A stretch of 64,000 nucleotides of DNA, taken from assembly GCA_012184525.1 (NCBI GenBank), contig WOFQ01000016.1, positions 248,001 to 312,000 of the forward strand, read 5' to 3'. The DNA comes from Xenoacremonium recifei. Lineage: Eukaryota; Ascomycota; Sordariomycetes; Hypocreales; Nectriaceae. Positions 32,377-42,785 of the stretch are shown one piece after another (the stretch's first letter is position 1; each line of letters starts with the position of its first letter). The position numbers and the translations under genes are program-made. The notes under the pieces were generated by a model. The model was not told where the DNA came from. It saw nothing but the letters and a program-made list of their open reading frames with translations, and did no database searches.

Positions 32377-33748
32377 TCAGGGCCGGACGACCTCGACCAC
32401 GCCCTCGTTGCCCTCGCCCTTGGTGTAGACGCCCTCGATCTTCATGCCGCAGCTCTCAATAAGCTGGTGCCACTCTATACGGGTGCGTTCTTGCGACGAG
32501 GCCAGCCCCATCATAAACAAGTCGAGCCCGACGTGCTGCCACGAGGCGTTTTCATCCGAGACGACCTGTGAGAAGTCAGTCAGCACATTCCAGTCAGCAT
32601 CGAATCTCTTGTTTGAGGAGGTGCATACGCAGTCGCAGATCAGGATCTTGGAGTAGCCCGGCGTCATGGCGTCCTTGAGGAGGTTTAGGATCTTGCGGCA
32701 GTCGTCATCGGACCAGTCGTGCAGCACCATGCGCAGGATATAGGCGCGCGCCCCCCGGACGGGCTGCGGCGTGAAGAAGTCGTGCGGCTGCAGCTCGATG
32801 CGCGCGTCCAGCGGCGCCGGCTGGGCCCGGGCCATATCAATAACGGCCGGCAGGTCCTGCAGGATCAGCCGGCCCGTGTACTCGGGCACTTCGGTCCGGA
32901 ACTCCTCGAGCAGCTGGCCCATGCTGCCGCCAACGTCGATGAGCGCCGAGGCATCATCGCTGCCGGCTCCGAGCCCTGCGGCCAGGCGCTCCCTCGCCGG
33001 GTACATGTCGGTCCAGCTGGGCCGGTGCTCGCGGATCGAGTGGATGTAGGCGTGGAAGCGCTGGAAGACGTCGGGCCGCTCCTGGGTGAACCACTCAAAG
33101 ATGTTCTTGGTCGTCTTCTGGCCGTACTGGAAGGGCCCTAGGGCCGGCTTGCTGGGATCCGACGAGCTCTCCGGGTTGGCGAAGCGGCGCTCGCGCAGAT
33201 ACTCGGGCAGTGAGGCGAACGAGGCCGCGCCCGTCTCGAAGCAGAAGAAGATGCCGTCCATGCCGCCCGGCTGCACTAGACGGTGCGTCAGCTTGTTGGC
33301 CACGTAGGCGTCGACGCCGGCCTGGTCCAGCATGTGCATCGACACCAGCGCGCGCGCGATGCGCTTGACGAGCTTGGGCGAGGCCCCCGTGGGCGCCACG
33401 AGGTCGTCGAGCGTCGCGGGCGTGGCGCCTCCTTGTTGCACAACCGTCTCGAAGATCTGGAGGTCGATGGCGATGCGGGCGGCCGCGAGGCGCGTGGGCT
33501 TTCAATCCCCATGCTCAGTCAGTACGGTACGGTACGGGGACGAAGCATGATACGCTTCGTTTACATACCTCGAGCCAAACGTGCCACAGTAACGTGTCCA
33601 TCGGGTCCTCGGCCTCGAAGATCAAGTTGCGCGCCGCGGCCACGAGCCGCTGCCGGGCCTCGTCGTCGCCCCCCTGCACTACCTTCTGGCCCTCGCTGGC
33701 GACCTGCTCCAGCAGCCGGGACAGAGCCTTGGGGTCGGTTGTCGCCAT
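32377..33748 (-). CDS. SAM-dependent O-methyltransferase
   Basis: Three exons (33748-33569, 33498-32629, 32565-32377) encode 412 residues. The SAM-binding motif ALIDVGGSMGQLLEEF and the catalytic-type His in ILRMVLHDWSDDDCRKIL define a plant/fungal O-methyltransferase, with an N-terminal dimerisation helix-turn-helix region. It methylates a hydroxyl of a small aromatic or polyketide-like substrate, not identifiable here. The second intron (32628-32566, GTATGC...TTCTCACAG, 63 nt) has no stop and a length divisible by three, so reading through it also gives an open frame. Splicing restores the expected ILICDCVVSDENASW segment. Codon usage is GC-rich compared with the flanks. It converges on the aldehyde dehydrogenase. 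Confidence 0.9.
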
Positions 33749-34083
33749 GGTTGTGAAAGAGAGGAAGAGTGTGTGTGTTTATGTGGGATGGGATGTCTTG
33801 CTTGGATCAGCGAAGGATCCAAACCGACTGTCGCTTATTGCAGCAGGGTGAGGACCGGTTCCGTTGTCTTGAACCCCAAGGTAATAGTGTGCATAACTTT
33901 TCTCTCGGACCTATCATCGTGCGTTTGCGGCATCTTTATTCATCTCCCATGCTCTGGATCCTATGTATGCTCTAGGCAACCCGTAGGCCATCACACACAC
34001 CGCCTACTGGCAATAGTGTGGGAGACAAGGGGGGAGCAAGGGACCGGGGCGTTGAACAGACGAGTGACCAGGATCCCCATATT

Positions 34084-34097
34084 ACCGGATTTCCGGT
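34084..34097. promoter_or_regulatory. Palindromic ACCGG-N4-CCGGT element upstream of the O-methyltransferase
   Basis: The sequence ACCGGATTTCCGGT contains inverted CCGG half-sites, the arrangement favoured by dimeric Zn2Cys6 regulators. It lies about 340 bp upstream of the methyltransferase start. Binding is inferred. Confidence 0.35.
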
Positions 34098-34302
34098 GAT
34101 GATCAGGCAACTTCCAAAGAGGAGAGTTAGGTATTGCTCAGGGGGGGGGGGGGAGCTGCAACAGTTCAAGTCGGGTAGTCGTCGCGGCTGCGGCTGCGGA
34201 TCCGGATCCGATGGATCGACATCCCGGTCAGAGAATGCGGAGTAGACCCATGCACCTCGGACGGGTGAGCCGTCAAATTAGGTGATAACGAAGACCGGAG
34301 GA

Positions 34303-34320
34303 CCCCGGGCCGCTCCGGGG
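34303..34320. promoter_or_regulatory. Palindromic CCCCGG-N6-CCGGGG element
   Basis: A perfect 6-bp inverted repeat, CCCCGG (34303-34308) and CCGGGG (34315-34320), lies about 560 bp upstream of the methyltransferase start. It is another possible zinc-cluster operator. Inferred only. Confidence 0.35.
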
Positions 34321-35624
34321 AGGGACGGACTGTACCTCGTTTATCACCCGAGGGTCCGCCAGTTATGATACTCCCCCACTGACTAAGCCGCAGGAGAGCA
34401 TGCGCGAACGATCCTCTCGTGAAGATGTGTGTTGATAGTGTTGATGAGAAACGAAGCAACTTGATACCACCCGAGGTCAGACATGGCGATTGCTGTCTGC
34501 TCTGAACTGACGGCGGCACAATCCCGCTGGGTGGGTTAGTGTTGGCGCACATTATGGTTCAACTTTATACCCTCTGCTAGCCCAAAGCTTCCGTGCTTTG
34601 GAGTTTGATCTTGGCTTTGTCTAGACAGTTTCTTAGGTTCGATCGCTGGGACTTGGGACGAGACAGGAAGAGGCCGTAGGGCCTTCCTGCGCCATACCTA
34701 CTTCTTAAGCATGTGCTTCTCAAAATCAGTTGAAGTCGAGTCAGTTTATTGCGACAATTGGGGCAATACCCTCCCCCTCCCCCCCAGAGCCTTCAATTGC
34801 ATGACAACACCATCGAGGCTGTTGTCGGTTTCTTGGACCTTCTAGCATGGCTTGGCCTGTCTGTAAGACCTGGAAATAAACACTCTATTGTACGCCGCCA
34901 ATGACGGGTGACGATGGTAGGGCGGATTATCTAAATGACGTTGCTGCTTCAAGACTATGTTTCTCGCCTAGACACTTCGGAAGACAGTTGGGAAGTCATC
35001 TCAGACGATATTTCAGAAGACCTTTCGGAACTAAATTAATAGCTAAGTAAAGTATTTCATCCGTTATAAAGTTAGTTTACATCATCAACCCACTCCTTGG
35101 TTCACCCCCAGTTTACTGGCTACAGTCATCCCGTGTTTATGATAATTATAGATTATTTGTAATTCTGGTTAGTTGTGATCCAGTTTCTATGCCCACACTT
35201 ATCATTGGCATGTTCCTCCTTTCGTGTTACAGTTGTGATACTTAATGTAAGGTCCAATTTTAGAGAATATGCCGGTTATTAAAGCTATGGCGGGCTCTAT
35301 ATCTCTTTACCGCCAATATCTGGTAATTCTCAACTATGGCTTTGCGGACTCGGGGCTTATCCCGCTTTCCCTCGCTTGGCTCACCCAAGTTTCATTAAAC
35401 TCACGTCAAAGCAGCATTAGCTCAGTACCAGAGACAAGAAATGAGATCAAAACAATAATGTAGGATGTTTTGTAATTACTGAAAGACAAAGTATTACCTT
35501 AGTCACCTCAAATATTATTCTTTAAGTCACCATCGTAAAATAATAAGATGGCCCTCATGGAAACCCCAATTCGAAATTCAAAAGCAGTCGGCACTTAATA
35601 ACTCTTCTCTCGCCTCGCATCGCT

Positions 35625-37199
35625 TCACGTCCTGACTTGATGCTCCTCGTCTACTTTGTTCTTCTCTTCCCGCCGCTCAGCCCATCTCTGGACAAGCGGA
35701 ATGCCGCAGCCGGTCCACAACGTCAACGCTATCACAAAAGCTAGGGCACTGGGCCACCCATGAGTCGGGGCGAAGTGCGGCGCTTCCGAGCTGGGGAACT
35801 GGTATTGCTGAAAGGGGATGACAACAGCGCCGCCCACGGAGACCATGAAGCCAAGAGTAAAGCCACGCTTCTGTTGGTCACCACCGCAAGCTTCGTTGGC
35901 CCAACCAGCCAGAAGGGGCGTGTAGCAGCCATAACAACCAATCAAGATGAAGGCAGCCATCTTGAGACCGTCTGGCACCGTCCATACTGACAGGATAATG
36001 TAGCAGAACATGAGCAAGCATCCCACCGCAAAGCCGACAGGCCCTCGCCGACCAATCTTGTCGGCCACGAAACCTGTGCCAATCATAAAGAAGAAGTTGA
36101 CAGCGCCAATAGAGGTTGGAATGTTGTTGATCTGCGGAACACTGTACTTGCCGGTTGCCTTCAGGTAGAGCGCGAAGTATTGCATGACATAGGAGCCGAT
36201 GGTAAGCGTCCAGAGGGAATAGGCGATCGCGAAGGCATAGACCTGCCAAGAGAGAAAGATACGTTTGATCACGGACCAATTCATCTTACCAGACGGCGCG
36301 CGTCCCTCCTCCGCGATTCGGTCGCAGGATCGTTGACGTTCCCATGCGTTAAGGTAGAAGGCTTTCGTGCTTTCAGGAGTATCCGGAAAGCATATCTGTG
36401 GATTGCATGGTCAGAACTCTATATAAGGGAAGAGATATTGTGAATGAGGCGGGAGGCTTACCAGGCCATAGATCACAACGGGAACGGCGAGGATAAAGTC
36501 GAAGATGAACAGCCATCGCCACGCAGGAAGACCTCCTTTGCCTTCCATACCACTGTAAAGAGCAGCCTGGAGGTAACCAGAGAACATTTGTCCCAGAACA
36601 CCGCTGACGACAAAAAGTGATGATCGTCGTGCTAATTCGCTCTTGCGATACCAGCAACCAAGCGTCCAGGTAATGCCTGGCCATGCAGCAGACTCGAACA
36701 GGCCGCAGCAGAACCTGAGGGCATAGTACTGGCTAGCCGTCTCGCCTTTGTACATGCCAAGCACGAAGAGGCTCCAGGCTGCGAGACAGAAGGGGAGCCA
36801 GTAGCGCGGGCGCACGACGGTGATGATGAGGTTGGCGATGGGACCTCCGATCAGCGTGCCGCATGAGAAGTAGGTGTTCATCCAGCTGAGTTCGTTGCCC
36901 GGGCCGAAGCCCAAGTCTGCGGCCATGCCGGAAACATAGGCGTTGGAGACGTTGTTGCCGTCGAGTTGCTTGATGAAGAAGCACAGGCAGGAGTATGACA
37001 GGATGAACCAGTCAAGCTTGAAGATCAGCTTTTTCTCCTCCTTGCTAGTGTTGGGCTCATGCCAGTGGAACCAGCGTTTCGACTCCTTCGCATCTGATGC
37101 GGGGACGGAATACTCATCGACGAACGCCGACTTGTCATCACCCGATCCGACGGTCGGCGTGACAACCCCGGACTTCGAAATTTCAGTTGGTGAGGCCAT
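35625..37199 (-). CDS. MFS transporter, Dal5/allantoate-permease (anion:cation symporter) family
   Basis: Two exons (37199-36462 and 36395-35625) encode 502 residues with about 12 membrane spans and a ~50-residue polar N terminus. The intron 36461-36396 uses GTAAGC and CACAG. The sequence QLDGNNVSNAYVSGMAADLGF followed by LSWMNTYFSCGTLIGGPIANLI and FCCGLFESAAWPGITWTLGCWY is characteristic of the fungal allantoate/pantothenate/nicotinate-type (ACS) family. It probably imports an organic anion such as a vitamin, ureide or carboxylate across the plasma membrane. It is divergent from the proline-iminopeptidase-like hydrolase, with 572 bp between starts. Confidence 0.93.
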
Positions 37200-37771
37200 C
37201 TGAAAGCAAATTGATTATTTCGCTTATTCCTTTGCGCTTGTTCGTTTCTGTTAAGGAATAACAAACCAAAGGCGAAAGCTGCCCTCGGCGTTGGACCCCG
37301 CGTCAAAATCAGGTGAGGTGTTGCAGAATTGCCGAAAACCGGAAGGGGAGGAAAGAGAGGGTTTGAAGTATCTTATGAATATTGAGTTATCAGAAATGCG
37401 ACGGAGAAGGCTGCCAGTATCCCGGCAAGCATTTATCTCCAGTGGTAGACCCCTCCAACCACCCTGGCCTAGCGCAGCGAGACGATATCTCTCTTGTATT
37501 GGCGACGATCAAGGATACGGCAGACCAGAATTCCCTCATCGGGAAAATTTGATCGGCTTCGTGATTTATCCCCCGCGATTTCGTGATAAGACGCAATAGC
37601 TACCTATTTATCGTTTATTACTCCGCATTTCCTGATATGGTTCTATATACCTATCTGGTGATCTGAACCAAGTACTAGATCGCGTTCCATGTGAAATGAG
37701 ACGATTAAAGAAGGAACCTACCAAAGATACATCTTTTGCCACAACAACTTGTTGCCAACAGACTTATCGAG
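37200..37771. promoter_or_regulatory. Divergent promoter of the MFS transporter and the alpha/beta hydrolase
   Basis: This 572-bp region separates the two starts. A 102-residue open frame at 37291-37599 has no recognisable features and is treated as spurious. No specific operator recognised. Confidence 0.45.
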
Positions 37772-39051
37772 ATGGTAGAGCACGTCGAGATAAACGGAGC
37801 ACGTCTGGCCTACCGCCTTTGCGGGTCTTCGGACGCCCCCTTGATTATCACGCTCCATGGCGGACGAGGAATGGGTGAGAGACTAACTTCTGTTCCATAG
37901 CCATGGAACCGGCGCACATGCATTAGGCCTGCCAGAGCTAACCCTTGTCTCTCTTCGTTTTTCCCATGTAGGTGACCATCGCTTGGATTTTAAGGCCTAT
38001 AGCCCTTTGGGCGATCAGTACCGGGTGCTGTCTTTTGACTACCGCGGCCACGGCGAGAGTTCTCCTACCAAGCCGTATACCTTTGCGCAAATCGTTGAAG
38101 ACATCGAGGGAATGCGTAAGCGATTTGCAGGAGACAATGAGAAAGTTATCATCTGTGGAGGCAGCTTTGGCGGGTTCCTTGGACAGCAGTATGCCATCCA
38201 ATATGCCGACAAAGTCTCCCATCTGATCCTCCGAGGCACCGCCCCGAGCTACCACCGTAAGTGCACCAATGGCACCACCGCCTCATTTTTCGCGATTTCA
38301 TTTCTCTTGGTCTATGTATGTGGTATAGGGGTCTAACATTGTATGATGGTGTAGAGGAAGAAGATGCCGTGGAAGTGCTAAAACAACGGCTGCATAAAGC
38401 TCCAAGCTTCTCAGTAGAGATGCTGAAAGACAAAGTCTTCGGTGCTTGTGAAAGCGACCTTGAATTTCGACTCATTCACTTGGCCATGCTGCCACTCTAC
38501 AGTGAAAAGTTTGATGCAAACGCAGCCTTGCGGATCTGTCTCGACAACATCTACAACGCTGAATCGCACAGTATGTCTCTCAATCGCTTCTCATCTTGAA
38601 TAAAAAGGGGCCAACTTGGATGGGATTCTCGCTCACGTTTATTTACACAGATGATCTCTATTCGGAGCAAGAGAGGTACTTTGACTATCGAGATGACCTG
38701 CCTAAAGTCACAGCTAAGACATTGGTGATTGTTGGAGAAAAAGACTGGATATGCCCAATAGGTAATCATAACCCTTTCCGCCTTTGCTCTTCTTCTTTTC
38801 TTTCCATTCAATTACTTCCTCTTCGTTGCCAAGTTTGTGTGCTATATGCGTTGTTTTCATCTTCCCCCACACTTCGCTTCACGCTTCTCAAAACTCATGT
38901 TGGTTAACTTTCAATTCTAGAACATTCCGAAGCGATTGCCTCCAAAATTTCTAAGGCCGAGCTCTTCGTTGTCAAGGACGCGAACCACAGTGTTCATCTC
39001 GAGAAGAACAAGGAAGTCGTTGCTAAGATTAGAGATTTCTTGGGTCCATGA
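37772..39051 (+). CDS. Alpha/beta hydrolase, proline-iminopeptidase-like
   Basis: Five exons (37772-37874, 37972-38256, 38355-38570, 38651-38761, 38921-39051) encode 281 residues. The oxyanion-hole motif LHGGRGMGDH is formed across intron 1. DYRGHGESS and the nucleophile elbow ICGGSFGG (Ser at residue ~99) follow. The acid is in GEKDWICP and the catalytic His in KDANHSVHLE near the C terminus. GGSxGG is the S33 (proline iminopeptidase) form of the elbow. Substrates may be N-terminal prolyl peptides, amides or lactones. No signal peptide is present, so it is intracellular. The introns are larger (80-159 nt) than in the neighbours. Because exons are short, the gene is invisible as one continuous frame. 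Divergent from the MFS transporter. Confidence 0.9.
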
Positions 39052-39978
39052 TGAGGTGTTAAAAATACCATTAATCAGGTGGAATAGTATGAGAACTTGG
39101 CTTGGGCACAGGTTGTATATCAATATATATCATCAACACTTGTATTCGAAGCCTTGACGGCGACGCAAAGTCGGTTTGTCTCGTTCAGCAGAGGTCATTA
39201 TTCAGTACCTACTTTTCTGTTGCTCCATGATATGTACCATGTACTTTTACATTCTAGGCAGCATGCTCTGTTTTCTGATCTTTTTTTATCAATTGTCTTC
39301 CTGTTACCTTGTGTTGGTTGCGATGCGCCATGATCATGCAATTTGGTATCGGGACCACTCCGACTGACGTGATAGCAGGGGTGGATCTTGGCTGCAATTC
39401 ATGGTGGGATAGCTATCGCGTGCTCGGCCCTCTGCCACTCGATATCTCTGCCGCTCAATCACACTCTTTCCCCTTTGAGATTAATCCTCTTTGATAATTC
39501 CCTCTTTCGATTCTTTCCCTTTTCGAAACTTCCTTTTCGAGACTTCCATCCTTCGATATACGGTAGGTTCATAAAGGACGCCACACGACACTTGTTTTAC
39601 CAGGCCTTGCTTGCGCTTGACAATCACCAGCCTGCAGACTATCTACTCGCTAACAATCGGCCTCGCGCCGACGGAAACTTATCATTAACAACTTCAGGAA
39701 CAGTATCACGTTTGCTATCTCAGCCTCGAAATCGGATCTTGACGCAGGAAAACGTAACCCCGCTTGTCCCAGACGCGGGGGAAATACAGCCAGGTATTAT
39801 CGCTAAGCGAGAAATGCAGCGGGCACTGTAGCCTCTCTTGCCCCATTTTCAATGCTCATGAGATCTTTACTCTTACCCAAACTTTTGCATTGATAAGTGT
39901 CTACTTTAATCTCAGAGCGCACAGTATCATCACCCACACCGGATATCCTGTGCCAATAGACCTTTTCTGTCTCTAACC
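39052..39978. other. Intergenic upstream of the M81 gene
   Basis: This 927-bp stretch includes a pyrimidine-rich 5' region before the M81 start. A 147-residue open frame at 39388-39831 has low-complexity F/P/S composition and no motif, so I treat it as non-coding leader. Confidence 0.55.
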
Positions 39979-41520
39979 ATGGCTGGAGACGATCCAAAGC
40001 CCTCCGAAGGCGGATCCAAGATCCGGATCGCCATCGGCGGGGTCGGACACGAAACCAACAGCTTCGCAGAAGGAGTGACACCACTTAGCAAGTTTTTGCA
40101 AGGCCCGGGAGAGATGCCGGCAGCTTTGACGGGCGAGGCAATGGTCCAGACACTGCGCACCCTCAATTTTGGTGCATCCGGCTTCATCCGTTCCCTGGAG
40201 GGCGAGGCCGACTTCGTCCCGCTGGCCTGGGGACAAGGAGGTGCTGGCCCGCCAGTGGCCGACGAGGCCTTTGAATGGTTCGCCAGCCGCATCGTGGACG
40301 GCATCAAGGCGGCAGGGCCGTTAGACGCCGTATATCTCGACCTACACGGGTCGATGATGACGCAGACTCACGACGATGCCGAGGGCGAGCTCCTCGACCG
40401 GATCCGCCAGGTGACGGGCCCGAAGTTGCCGGTTGTCGCCACAATGGACTACCATGGCAATCTGACAACGCGCATGCTGAATGCTCTTGATGCGCTCTCG
40501 GCCTACCGCACCTATCCCCACATCGATCGCCACGATGCCGGCGCGCGGGTGGCCGGGATGCTCCGGGAGATCCGGAGGTCCGGGCAGCCCCGCTTCCGGA
40601 CGATTCGGCGCGGCCCCTTTCTGATCCCGCTTCCCTTCGAAAACACCGACCGCCATCCGTCGGCCACGCTCGTGGGGCTTGTGGAGCCGCGGCCAGAGGG
40701 CGTGCTGTCCTTCGAATATGTCCCTGGGTTTCCAGCGTCTGACTTTGCCGAGGCCGGGCCCAGTGCCTTTGCGCTGGGGTATGACGAGGCGGCCGTTAAC
40801 AAGGCGGCTGAGGGCCTTCATGCTCGTCTTGTAGCGCTAGAGGCCGACTTCGCCGAGCCTATCTTGCCTCCGGACCAGGCCCTCGCCCGGGTCGATGAGC
40901 TGCGTAGCAAGGGCATTGAGGGCCCTATCATCTTAGCGGACACGCAGGACAACCCGGGTGGCGGCGGGACCGGAGACACAACCGATCTTCTCGCGGCGAT
41001 GCTGGATGCTGGCGTCGAGAATGCGGCGCTGGCAAATATGGTCGACCCGGAAGCTGCTGCTGCGGCACACAAAGCTGGTGTAGGGTCGTCGGTGACCTTG
41101 GATCTAGGGGGTAAACATGGGCCACCCGGTGTCGTTCCAGTGTCAGGCACGTTCCGCGTGAAAGTTCTCTCTGACGGAGTCTTCTTGGCCACAGGCGGCA
41201 CAGTTGGCGGCCGCACGATCCGGCTGGGGCTGACGGCGGTGCTCACCATAGGTGGGATCGATATCCTCGTCTCCACGGCATGCATGCAGCCATACGACCT
41301 TATGTTCTTCCGCCATCTAGGCCTTGATCCGGCCAGCTATAACATCCTTGCATTAAAGAGCACGGTTCACTTCCGTGCCGACTTCGCGCCTCTAGCGAAG
41401 GAAATCATTCTTGTCAAGGCCCCCGGGCTGCACCTTGCGGATCTGACCGATTATACTTTTAAGAAGCTGCGAGATGGGGTGCGGCTGGGGCCACTGTCGT
41501 TGACTTTCCATCGCCCATAA
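39979..41520 (+). CDS. M81-family metallopeptidase-like protein (MlrC-like)
   Basis: A single exon encodes 513 residues. The M81/MlrC hallmarks are IAIGGVGHETNSF at residues ~18-29, LDLHGSMMTQTHDDAEGELL, ATMDYHGNLT, YRTYPHIDRHDAGAR and the C-terminal DTQDNPGGGGTGDTTDLL; the His and Asp residues in these are candidate zinc ligands. The family is named for a bacterial linear-peptide hydrolase. Most members are of unknown function and many sit with ABC transporters or amidohydrolases in Proteobacteria. The gene is intronless and much richer in G and C than its flanks, and the family is chiefly bacterial, so horizontal acquisition is plausible. A cytosolic amidase or peptidase role in a nitrogen-compound pathway is inference. 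Confidence 0.92.
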   Translation: MAGDDPKPSEGGSKIRIAIGGVGHETNSFAEGVTPLSKFLQGPGEMPAALTGEAMVQTLRTLNFGASGFIRSLEGEADFVPLAWGQGGAGPPVADEAFEWFASRIVDGIKAAGPLDAVYLDLHGSMMTQTHDDAEGELLDRIRQVTGPKLPVVATMDYHGNLTTRMLNALDALSAYRTYPHIDRHDAGARVAGMLREIRRSGQPRFRTIRRGPFLIPLPFENTDRHPSATLVGLVEPRPEGVLSFEYVPGFPASDFAEAGPSAFALGYDEAAVNKAAEGLHARLVALEADFAEPILPPDQALARVDELRSKGIEGPIILADTQDNPGGGGTGDTTDLLAAMLDAGVENAALANMVDPEAAAAAHKAGVGSSVTLDLGGKHGPPGVVPVSGTFRVKVLSDGVFLATGGTVGGRTIRLGLTAVLTIGGIDILVSTACMQPYDLMFFRHLGLDPASYNILALKSTVHFRADFAPLAKEIILVKAPGLHLADLTDYTFKKLRDGVRLGPLSLTFHRP

Positions 41521-41995
41521 CTATTTAATCTACGGATAATGAGCCGAGTGTGTATTCATCTTGAAACATTGAAGAGGCCCTGGACAAGGTTTACATGAGT
41601 TATGAGAAAAGCCTTGGCGTGAGCAATGCAAGATGCATCATTCTGGTTGGTTGAAGCATTCACGGACTATGTAGTATACTATGAGATGCCAAAGCAACCG
41701 ATATGGGGCGCGAGATATCTTCAGTCTATGCTAGCGAGCGCTGAGGCGGGATCTTGCCTCTTCAGGTGGAACACTCATATGTAGGACGTAATTGACATGT
41801 CAATGTTAACATATAATCTGCCAAATCAAAATTGTCGAATCCCATATGAATTTCGGATTCTTTATAAAGAGTGACGAACGAAAGAAAAGTCCTATGCTAT
41901 CATAGCCCGTAATCATGTCATAAGAATGGACCACAGTTGTCTCTTGTGGTCTAAATTCCATTTCTGGTCTTGTATACGAGTAGTCGTGCTTAAGT
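41521..41995. other. Intergenic: convergent 3' flanks of M81 gene and the cysteine-rich peptide gene
   Basis: This 475-bp stretch has no supported coding frame, RNA gene or repeat. Confidence 0.6.
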
Positions 41996-42208
41996 TTAAC
42001 AACACTTTTTCTCGCACTGTTCACGGACAGTCTCGTCAGCTATGTACAGACATCATACAGGCTAATTACTCACTTCGCCTGACAGGCAAGTGCACCCGAC
42101 TATACAACCAGGGGATCTCTCGATAAGAGCATCCATGTCAAGAGCAGGCATAGCAGCCGCAGTGGCGGCCAGCCAGAAAGCGGCAAAGAGGCTCAGGGAT
42201 ACGCGCAT
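41996..42208 (-). CDS. Tiny secreted six-cysteine peptide
   Basis: Two exons (42208-42074 and 42016-41996) encode a 51-residue precursor. The start Met is followed by a good signal peptide (RVSLSLFAAFWLAATAAA), a short acidic propeptide ending in Ile-Glu-Arg, and the cysteine-rich core GCIVGCTCLSGECEKKCC at the very C terminus. The intron 42073-42017 (57 nt) has a GTGAGT donor, a CTGAC branch-like site and an AACAG acceptor; without splicing the frame stops after GEVSN and loses three cysteines. A TATAAAA box lies 122 bp upstream (42336-42330). The pattern C-x3-C-x-C-x4-C-x3-C-C fits either a disulfide-knotted peptide or a metal-thiolate peptide (CxC and CC motifs). It is divergent from a ZIP zinc transporter. 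I recognise no family; function unknown. Confidence 0.7.
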
Positions 42209-42279
42209 TGTGACGGGAATTGAAGTTTTTTGAAATGGATTTATGAGTTTGGTAAATATAGATTGATTCCAGGAAGGAT

Positions 42280-42290
42280 AGCTTGAAGGT
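42280..42290 (+). promoter_or_regulatory. Candidate Zap1-type zinc-response element
   Basis: AGCTTGAAGGT matches the yeast Zap1 element ACCTTNAAGGT at ten of eleven positions. It lies 72 bp before the peptide start codon, downstream of that gene's TATA box, which is not an ideal position for an activator site. Confidence 0.35.
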
Positions 42291-42329
42291 CAATGAAGTA
42301 ATGGACAGGAATAGAGGCGCGTGTCGGCC

Positions 42330-42336
42330 TTTTATA
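42330..42336 (-). promoter_or_regulatory. TATA box of the cysteine-rich peptide gene
   Basis: TATAAAA on the minus strand, 122 bp upstream of the ATG at 42208. Strong TATA boxes in fungi often mark inducible, highly expressed genes. Confidence 0.55.
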
Positions 42337-42482
42337 GTTAAAACCTCAGCATGATTCCGATCCTAACTGTACTCAATCGCCCTGCAGATAAATAGCCTAT
42401 GCATACAGCTCCTGCCAGTCCACCAATGTTTCTCTCGCAGATATTGTGGTCATACGGTTCCTTGCCGCGATGATCTTTTCTT

Positions 42483-42488
42483 ACCTTG
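42483..42488 (-). promoter_or_regulatory. Candidate ZafA motif CAAGGT (minus strand)
   Basis: ACCTTG on the plus strand reads CAAGGT on the minus strand. It is located between the peptide and ZIP starts. Confidence 0.35.
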
Positions 42489-42600
42489 AGACAGCTCCAG
42501 TCGGTTTCAGTGGCATCACGTCCTGCTGGGGCTCACTTGTATCCATCTACTTATTAAGAGCAGGCTCAAATTCCAGGAACTGCTTCCCATAGGTGTCTAT

Positions 42601-42606
42601 CAAGGT
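42601..42606 (+). promoter_or_regulatory. Candidate ZafA motif CAAGGT
   Basis: Exact CAAGGT word 437 bp upstream of the ZIP start. Confidence 0.35.
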
Positions 42607-42779
42607 ATCCATCCCACATTTTGGTTTTTATAATCGGCACATTGAGATGGGGGTAGCGGTGCCGTATTGCCGTGCCCCTCGTCTTTATGTGGCGCGTCTG
42701 AGGCAGGCTATGGTCAAGACATAGCTGACCGAAGCTGAAAGTGATGAATGGCCTTGGTAAAAACTCGATGAGAAGTCAT

Positions 42780-42785
42780 CAAGGT
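42780..42785 (+). promoter_or_regulatory. Candidate ZafA motif CAAGGT
   Basis: Exact CAAGGT word 258 bp upstream of the ZIP start, the best placed of the three. Confidence 0.4.

Larger units (their letters stand above)
33749..35624. other. Long intergenic region between the O-methyltransferase and MFS transporter genes
   Basis: This 1876-bp region holds the methyltransferase promoter in its left part and an AT-rich right part (about 34900-35620). I see two palindromic CCGG-type elements, a 13-nt G run (34141-34153) and a pyrimidine-rich tract near 34770. Short open frames are unsupported. No RNA gene seen. Confidence 0.55.

Noticed and set aside
34141..34153. 13-nt G homopolymer
   Set aside because: Could be a real promoter feature, but homopolymer length is prone to sequencing error and no function can be assigned.
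39388..39831. 147-residue open frame upstream of the M81 gene
   Set aside because: Low-complexity Phe/Ser/Pro composition, no motif, and it sits in a pyrimidine-rich leader; it looks like a chance frame.
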